A stretch of 6,259 nucleotides of DNA. It comes from Longimicrobium sp. GTDB lineage: Bacteria; Gemmatimonadota; Gemmatimonadetes; Longimicrobiales; Longimicrobiaceae. The stretch spans positions 1 to 6,259 of the forward strand of contig JAUJMI010000231.1 of assembly GCA_030446945.1 (NCBI GenBank). The letters are read 5' to 3'. Both the position numbers and the translations under genes were made by a program. The notes under the pieces were generated by a model. That model made no database searches and had not been told where the DNA came from. It saw only the letters and a list, made by a program, of their open reading frames with translations. Shown here piece after piece: positions 1-6,259 of the stretch (within the stretch, counting starts at the first letter, position 1; every line of letters begins with the position of its first letter).

Positions 1-92
1 AGCCGCGCGTTGGCGGCCATCTGCACGACCTGTGTGGGAGAGCAGTGCCCGTCCGAGGCGTGGGTGTGGATGTGCAGGTCGATCCGTTTCAT
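1..92 (-). CDS. PHP-domain metal-dependent phosphoesterase, N-terminal fragment (runs off the left edge)
   Basis: Reading the minus strand from an ATG at 92 gives 30 codons that begin MKRIDLHIHTHASDG and continue with CSPTQVVQMAANAR before the window ends. The DLHxHTxxSDGxxxP pattern (Asp5, His7, His9, Ser13-Asp14-Gly15, Pro19) is the first metal-binding motif of the PHP (polymerase and histidinol phosphatase) superfamily, whose members hydrolyse phosphoester bonds with a cluster of divalent metals. Stand-alone proteins starting this way include nucleoside 3',5'-bisphosphate phosphatases and many uncharacterised hydrolases, so the substrate cannot be named from this piece. ATG 92 is preferred because the motif starts five residues in, as is usual for the family, and no start codon was found in frame just upstream. 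A GGGGA lies about 4 nt before the ATG, a weak ribosome binding site. The gene lies beyond the ATP synthase terminator, so it is probably a separate transcription unit. Confidence 0.85.
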   Translation of the reverse strand, partial: MKRIDLHIHTHASDGHCSPTQVVQMAANAR

Positions 93-268
93 GCATCCCC
101 AGGATGAGAAATCGCCGGCGGGCCCCGGTGGCCGCCGGTAAAGGATGCATCCCCCGCGCCCGCTTGGAAAGGCGTGTTCAGCGGCGAAGCGCCAGCCTGA
201 TGCCGAAACCGGGGGCACCGGGGTGGGGCACCGGGGTGTGAATCGCGCCCGTACGAGGGCATTGGTCG
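93..268. other. Intergenic leader between the atp terminator and the PHP gene
   Basis: I see no coding region here that looks like a protein. The stretch should contain the promoter and 5' leader of the PHP gene, but I could not find a convincing -35/-10 pair on the minus strand. It holds a GC-rich inverted repeat (115-121 CCGGCGG pairing with 132-138 CCGCCGG, 10-nt loop) about 22 nt upstream of the PHP start. A 10-nt direct repeat ATGCATCCCC occurs at 91-100 and 145-154; its first copy overlaps the PHP start codon. The G-rich tandem repeat is listed separately. Confidence 0.6.
211..237 (+). repeat. Tandem 13-nt repeat with G-quadruplex pattern
   Basis: The unit GGGGCACCGGGGT occurs twice back to back, at 212-224 and 225-237, with one extra G at 211. 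On the plus strand this gives four G tracts (211-215, 220-223, 225-228, 233-236) separated by loops CACC, T and CACC. That fits the canonical intramolecular G-quadruplex pattern with tracts of four or more. It lies on the template strand for the PHP gene, about 120 nt before its start, and beyond the atp terminator. Any function is inference. Confidence 0.75.
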
Positions 269-307
269 AAAAGACAGCCCCCGGCGCGGTTCGGCGGCGG
301 GGGCTGT
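269..307 (-). terminator. Rho-independent terminator of the atp operon
   Basis: A perfect 10-bp inverted repeat (plus-strand arms 274-283 ACAGCCCCCG and 298-307 CGGGGGCTGT, 14-nt loop) begins 24 nt past the atpC stop. Read on the minus strand, the hairpin is followed by CTTTTC at 273-268, a short U tract typical of an intrinsic terminator in GC-rich DNA. Read on the plus strand the hairpin is followed by only two T residues, so it works mainly for the atp operon. Its position directly after atpC marks epsilon as the last gene of the operon. Confidence 0.85.
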
Positions 308-331
308 TCGTGCTCCAGATCTGGGTCCGGC

Positions 332-609
332 TCAGGCGGCGGTGGCGCGCTCGCTGAGTACGGTGATGACGTTGTCGACGACCTGGAGGAAGCCGCCGGA
401 GACCTGGAAGCGCAGGGTCTCACGGCCGTTCTCGATGCGCAGGACGCCCTCACCCAACAGTGCCATGAGCGGGGCGTGGCCCCGCAGGATGCCGAGCTGG
501 CCGTTCCACGCCGGGGCCACCACCGAAGTGGCGTCGCCCTCGTACACCGTCTGCTCGGGCGAGAGGACGGAGACGCGCATGGCGCCCGCGCCCGCGGCGG
601 GGGCCGCCA

Positions 610-610
<1 letters not shown>
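332..610 (-). CDS. atpC: ATP synthase F1 epsilon subunit (short form, N-terminal domain only)
   Basis: Epsilon sits at the foot of the gamma shaft and joins the central stalk to the c-ring. The 92-residue product matches the N-terminal beta-sandwich: SPEQTVYEGDATSVVAP (17-33), then GQLGILRGHAPLMALL (38-52) and VSGGFLQVVDNVITVL (70-85). It ends right after this domain, at SERATAA. Many epsilons are about 130-140 residues and add a C-terminal helical hairpin that can inhibit ATP hydrolysis; that part is absent. The terminator starts 24 nt downstream, so there is no room for a frameshifted tail. The ATG at 610 shares one base with the atpD TGA (TGATG), suggesting translational coupling, and GGAG and AGGG lie 11 and 6 nt upstream. 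An in-frame ATG at 580 would give MRVSVLSPEQ, closer to the usual family N-terminus but without a visible ribosome binding site. Identity is sure; the exact start is less so. Confidence 0.95.
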
Positions 611-2103
<1,493 letters not shown>

Positions 2104-2970
2104 TTATTCGAGGGCCGCGGCGCCGCCGACGATCTCGGCGATTTCCTGCGTGATCGCGGCCTGGCGCACCCGGTTGTAGGTGCGGGTCAGGGCGTTGAGC
2201 ATGTCGCCGGCGTTGTCGGTTGCGTTCTTCATGGCGGTGCGCTGGGCACCGTAGAAGCCCGCCGTGGTCTCCACCAGCGCCCGGTACACCCCGTTCCGCA
2301 CGTACAGCGGCAGGATGCGCCCCAGGATCTCGTCGGCCCCGGGCTCCAGCACGTAGTCCACCTCGCCGCCGCGCCCGGTGTCTTCCGGCGCCTGCACGGG
2401 CAGGAGCTGGAGGGTGGTGGGCGGGGTGGAGAGCGCCGAGTTGAACTTGGCGTACACCACGTACACCGCGTCGAAGTCGCCGGCCACGAAGCCGTCCATA
2501 AGCGAGTTGACGAGGCGCTCGGCGTCCTCGGCGGACGGGCGGTCGCCGATGTCGCTCACCGCGTTCCCCAGCGTCTCGCCCTGGTAGCGGAAGAAGGAGA
2601 TCCCCTTCTTTCCGGAGACGTGGAGCTCCACCTCCACGCCGCGCCCCCGCAGGTCGCGCAGGAGGTTGCGGCCTTCGCGGATCAGGTTGGCGTTGAAGGC
2701 GCCGCTCAGCCCGCGGTTGGAGGTAAGGAGGAGCACCGCCGCGCGCCGCACCGCCGCCGGCTGGCGGAGGAGCGGGTAGCGCGCCGCCAGCTCCGGCGTA
2801 AGGAGCCGCCCGATCACCTCACCGAGCCGCTCCGCGTACGGCCGTGCGGCGGCCACGCGGTCCTGCGCGCGCTTGAGCTTGGACGTGGCGACCATCTCCA
2901 TCGTCCGCGTGATCTTGCGCGTGTTCTGGACCGAGCGGATGCGGCCCTTGAGTTCTCTGGCTTTGGCCAT
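2104..2970 (-). CDS. atpG: ATP synthase F1 gamma subunit (rotor shaft)
   Basis: Gamma is the rotating coiled-coil shaft inside the alpha3beta3 ring. The 288-residue product, normal for the family, starts with the N-terminal helix RIRSVQNTRKITRTMEMVATS (10-30), which includes Met24, the equivalent of E. coli Met23. It continues through the Rossmann-like domain (TSNRGLSGAFNANL, 83-96) and ends with the C-terminal helix and signature ITQEIAEIVGGAAA (273-286). The YNRVRQAAITQE stretch keeps the Gln and Thr known to interact with beta. One conserved segment is different: where E. coli has ASEQAARMVAM, this protein has AGFYGAQRTAM (237-247), so the residues aligned with E. coli Glu238 and Arg242 are Phe239 and Gln243. 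The ATG at 2970 begins MAKARELKGRI, the normal family start, but has no Shine-Dalgarno sequence; the preceding bases are CT-rich heptad repeats. The gene lies 84 nt after atpA and 12 nt before atpD. Confidence 0.98.
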   Translation of the reverse strand: MAKARELKGRIRSVQNTRKITRTMEMVATSKLKRAQDRVAAARPYAERLGEVIGRLLTPELAARYPLLRQPAAVRRAAVLLLTSNRGLSGAFNANLIREGRNLLRDLRGRGVEVELHVSGKKGISFFRYQGETLGNAVSDIGDRPSAEDAERLVNSLMDGFVAGDFDAVYVVYAKFNSALSTPPTTLQLLPVQAPEDTGRGGEVDYVLEPGADEILGRILPLYVRNGVYRALVETTAGFYGAQRTAMKNATDNAGDMLNALTRTYNRVRQAAITQEIAEIVGGAAALE

Positions 2971-2977
2971 GGTCTTT

Positions 2978-3051
2978 AGGGATTAGGGATCAGGGAATAG
3001 GGAATAGGGATCAGCAGTTACTAATCCCTGATCCCTATTCCCTATTCCCTG
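2978..3051. repeat. Inverted arrays of GGGAWWA-type heptad repeats forming a long hairpin between atpA and atpG
   Basis: Almost the whole 84-nt gap between atpA and atpG is repeat. The plus strand has GGG tracts every 7 nt at 2979, 2986, 2993, 3000 and 3007, in units AGGGATT, AGGGATC and AGGGAAT. It then has CCC tracts every 7 nt at 3026, 3033, 3040 and 3047, the same units inverted. Positions 2991-3014 and 3028-3051 are perfect reverse complements over 24 bp, with a 13-nt loop (3015-3027). The transcript would form this hairpin 20 nt before the atpG ATG. Each array alone also fits a GGG-N4 quadruplex pattern: five tracts on the plus strand and four on the minus (mRNA-sense) strand. No T tract follows the hairpin on the minus strand, so it does not look like a terminator. 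The repeat nearly touches both genes, starting 3 nt after the atpA stop and ending 7 nt before the atpG start, which suggests insertion or expansion there. Confidence 0.95.
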
Positions 3052-3054
3052 CCG

Positions 3055-4749
<1,695 letters not shown>

Positions 4750-4755
4750 CGTTTA

Positions 4756-4760
4756 TCCTC
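4756..4760 (-). promoter_or_regulatory. Ribosome binding site of atpA
   Basis: GAGGA on the minus strand, 6 nt before the ATG at 4749. It supports this start for alpha over later in-frame ATGs and suggests alpha is translated independently of atpH. Confidence 0.75.
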
Positions 4761-4769
4761 GTTTCAGGT

Positions 4770-4786
4770 CCGGCGTGCGCCGCCGG
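4770..4786 (-). other. Small GC-rich hairpin in the atpH-atpA gap
   Basis: CCGGCG (4770-4775) and CGCCGG (4781-4786) form a 6-bp stem with a 5-nt loop, about 9 nt upstream of the atpA ribosome binding site. It is not followed by a T run, so it is not a terminator. It could tune atpA translation or mRNA processing, but stems this short are common by chance in DNA this rich in GC. The remainder of the 95-nt gap (4750-4844) shows no other structure and no recognisable internal promoter. Confidence 0.35.
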
Positions 4787-4844
4787 TGCTCATCACTGTG
4801 CTTGCGTGCTGCCTGTTAAACCGCTGGGTCCCGCCGGTTCGCCT

Positions 4845-5411
4845 TCAGGTGCCGGCCGGGAGGTACGCTTCCATCAGCCTGCGGCGCAGCCCGGCCGCCT
4901 GGCTCCGCACGGAGCCGTCCATGATCTGGTCGCCCACCTTGAGCACCATCCCGCCCAGCAGCTCGGGGTCCACGTGGAAAGTGGGGATCACCTCGCGCCC
5001 GAAGCGCGTCTGCAGCGACCGGCGGATCTCCTCCTGGAGCGCGGCGTCCGGCGCGTGCGAGATGGTGACGTCCATCCGCAGCCGCCCCATCATCTCGTCC
5101 ACCCGCTCGCGGTACGCCAGGGCGATCTCGCGCAGGAGCGAATCGCGGCGCTTGTCCACCACCACCAGCACGAAGCGCAGAAAGAGCTCGGGGACCCTGC
5201 CCCCAAGCGCGCCGCGGAGCGCCGCCTTCTTGGCGTCCATGGAGATGGCCGGCGCCGAAAGGAAGGCGCGGATGCGCGGCTCCGTGTTCAGCAGGCTGGC
5301 CAGCTCGTCGGCGGCCGCCTGGAACTCGACCGCCGTGTTGGCGCCGCCGTTGCGCTGCGCCAGCGTAAGGAGCGTGTCCGCGTAGTTGCGCGCGATGACC
5401 TCGGAGCGCAC
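4845..5411 (-). CDS. atpH: ATP synthase delta subunit (OSCP homologue, peripheral stalk)
   Basis: Delta caps the top of F1 and ties it to subunit b, holding the stator still. The 188-residue product is of normal length. The N-terminal helical bundle begins with VIARNYADTLLTLAQRNG (5-22), matching the family's usual ARxYAxALxxxA start. The C-terminal domain carries the family signature as HVDPELLGGMVLKVGDQIMD (146-165) followed by GSVRSQAAGLRRRL (166-179). The start codon is GTG at 5411, only 3 nt after the atpF stop (TGA at 5417-5415), so translation is probably coupled to atpF; only a weak G-rich run precedes it. The reading begins six residues before the conserved ARNYA, so this GTG gives a sensible N-terminus. 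The stop lies 95 nt before atpA. Confidence 0.97.
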   Translation of the reverse strand: MRSEVIARNYADTLLTLAQRNGGANTAVEFQAAADELASLLNTEPRIRAFLSAPAISMDAKKAALRGALGGRVPELFLRFVLVVVDKRRDSLLREIALAYRERVDEMMGRLRMDVTISHAPDAALQEEIRRSLQTRFGREVIPTFHVDPELLGGMVLKVGDQIMDGSVRSQAAGLRRRLMEAYLPAGT

Positions 5412-5414
5412 GGG

Positions 5415-6011
5415 TCAGACCCCCGCGCCGACGGCCGGCTGTGTGGCCACCTGCCCCAGGTACTCGCGCACCAGGCGGCGGTTGTCCTCGTCGTCCAGGT
5501 TGCGGCGCACCAGGCGCTCGGCGGCGCGCATGGAGACCTCCACGGCCTCGCGGCGCACGGCCTGCAGCGCGCCCTCGCGCTCGGCGACGATGTCCTGGCG
5601 GGCGCGCTGCAGCATGGCTTCCTGCTCGCGGCGCGTCTCGGCCAGCATCTCGGTGCGGATGCGCTCGGCGCTGGTGCGGCCCTCGTTGACCGCCTCCTGC
5701 ACGCGGGCGCGGGTCTCCTCCAGGATGCGCCGGTTCTCCTCCATCATGGCGGCGGCCTCGGCGCGGTCGCGCTCGGCGGCGGAGGCCAGCTCGCGGAGGT
5801 TGGCCTCGCGGGCCTCCACGGCGCCCAGGATCTTGGGGAAGGCGAACTTCGAGAGGACCCCCAGGACGATCACGAACACCACGATCGTCCAGAAGGTGAG
5901 CCCGATGTTCGGCGACAGCAGCCCGGGCGGCGCCTCGTGCTCCTGCGCCGTCAGGGGCGCGGCGGAGCCGAGGAGGAGCAGGGCCGAGTGAGCGATAGTG
6001 GAGCGGCGCAT
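5415..6011 (-). CDS. atpF: ATP synthase F0 subunit b with predicted signal peptide
   Basis: Subunit b anchors the peripheral stalk in the membrane and runs as a long helix up to delta. From ATG 6011 the product is 198 residues. Residues 1-23 look like a signal peptide: basic MRRST, hydrophobic ALLLLGSAAPL, then TAQ before EHEAPPG. The b-type membrane segment follows (GLTFWTIVVFVIVLGVLSKF, 37-56), with the usual FPKILGAVEAREANL just after it. A charged, Ala/Glu/Arg-rich coiled coil extends from about 66 to 170 and the tail is short. The frame stays open upstream to an ATG at 6197, but those extra 62 residues are Gly/Arg/Pro-rich, unlike any b subunit, and lie in the homopolymer-rich edge, so 6011 is chosen. 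No strong ribosome binding site precedes 6011, which leaves some doubt. The gene ends 3 nt before atpH. Identity as b rather than b' is likely because only one such gene is seen here. Confidence 0.93.
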   Translation of the reverse strand: MRRSTIAHSALLLLGSAAPLTAQEHEAPPGLLSPNIGLTFWTIVVFVIVLGVLSKFAFPKILGAVEAREANLRELASAAERDRAEAAAMMEENRRILEETRARVQEAVNEGRTSAERIRTEMLAETRREQEAMLQRARQDIVAEREGALQAVRREAVEVSMRAAERLVRRNLDDEDNRRLVREYLGQVATQPAVGAGV

Positions 6012-6259
6012 ATCCGTTTGCCGGTTCGAGTCCGGTTCGATAGAAAGAACGATCGGGGTGGCCGGCCCCCCCCGGGGCGGCCCGCCGGCGGGCGCGGCCC
6101 GGGTTTTCCCACACCCGCGAAGACCCCGCCCGCGGCCCCGAAACCCCCCACCAAGGGGTACAGCCGGGCGCCCTCCCCGAATGCGGGCCCAAAACAAGCC
6201 CCGCGGCTGGTTGTGACGGGGGAATCCGGCGGGGGGGGCCCGCCCACCCCATCGCGGGG
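6012..6259. other. GC-rich, homopolymer-rich right edge without a supportable gene
   Basis: Upstream of atpF one would expect atpE (c subunit), but no frame here gives two hydrophobic helices with the central carboxylate. The stretch has unusually many homopolymer runs, including eight C at 6066-6073 and eight G at 6231-6238. Just before atpF, CCGGTTCGA is repeated at 6021-6029 and 6032-6040. One minus-strand frame contains a glycine-rich piece, GGFGAAGGVFAGVGK, that faintly recalls the first helix of subunit c, but it continues into Pro/Arg/Gly-rich sequence and is too close to atpF to finish a c subunit. It may be low-quality contig-end sequence or degenerate DNA. I see no promoter I can defend. 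Confidence 0.5.

Noticed and set aside
145..357. Short open frames on either strand in the PHP-atpC intergenic region
   Set aside because: They are Arg/Pro/Gly-rich, overlap the terminator and G-rich repeat, have no ribosome binding site I can see and resemble no protein family.
2978..3051. A rho-independent terminator, or a CRISPR array, in the atpA-atpG gap
   Set aside because: The hairpin is not followed by a T tract in the operon direction and the operon continues. The repeats are 7-nt units without unique spacers, so it is not CRISPR.
5971..6046. A complete tRNA gene around the T-arm-like motif
   Set aside because: Placing the anticodon and acceptor stems at the normal distances gives no base pairing, and no CCA or matching acceptor strand is visible.
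6012..6197. The 62-residue N-terminal extension of atpF reached by starting at ATG 6197
   Set aside because: It is Gly/Arg/Pro-rich, unlike any b subunit, lies in the homopolymer-rich edge, and the ATG at 6011 gives a proper signal peptide and membrane helix.
6041..6259. An intact atpE (c subunit) upstream of atpF
   Set aside because: No frame shows two hydrophobic helices, the polar loop RQP or the central Glu/Asp, and the glycine-rich piece lies too close to atpF to complete a c subunit.

Overview
The window holds the F1 part, plus the b and delta subunits, of a bacterial F-type ATP synthase operon, all on the minus strand. In transcription order (right to left) the genes are atpF (b), atpH (delta), atpA (alpha), atpG (gamma), atpD (beta) and atpC (epsilon). 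A rho-independent terminator follows atpC. The first 30 codons of a separate PHP-domain phosphoesterase gene lie on the same strand at the left edge. The a and c subunit genes (atpB, atpE), normally upstream of atpF, are not recognisable before the window ends.

The DNA is very GC-rich, with GC-rich third codon positions that create long meaningless open frames on the opposite strand. Subunit b appears to carry a cleavable signal peptide ending in TAQ-E, epsilon is short, and an intergenic gap holds GGGATTA-like heptad repeats. Together with the protein style this suggests a high-GC, diderm-like environmental bacterium. Gemmatimonadota (Longimicrobium-like) is my best guess, but that is an impression from sequence style, not a placement.

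Layout: 1-92 is the 5' end of the PHP gene. 93-268 is its leader, with a short hairpin and a G-quadruplex-capable 13-nt tandem repeat. 269-307 is the operon terminator. 332-610 is atpC, whose start overlaps the atpD stop by one base. 610-2091 is atpD. 2104-2970 is atpG. 2971-3054 is a gap made almost entirely of heptad repeats that form a 24-bp perfect hairpin. 3055-4749 is atpA. 4750-4844 is a gap with a small hairpin and the atpA ribosome binding site. 4845-5411 is atpH, with a GTG start. 5415-6011 is atpF. 6012-6259 is GC-rich, homopolymer-rich sequence with no supportable gene.

Alpha and beta form the catalytic hexamer, gamma is the rotor shaft with epsilon at its foot, and b plus delta form the peripheral stalk. 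Catalytic motifs are intact in beta. The points worth a second look are the repeat/hairpin block between atpA and atpG, a Gln-to-Gly change in the alpha P-loop, an alpha C-terminal extension, loss of the usual SExxARM-type motif in gamma, an epsilon without its C-terminal helical domain, and a secreted-type N-terminus on b. I see no evidence of a new multi-gene system; this is a core housekeeping locus with some unusual details.
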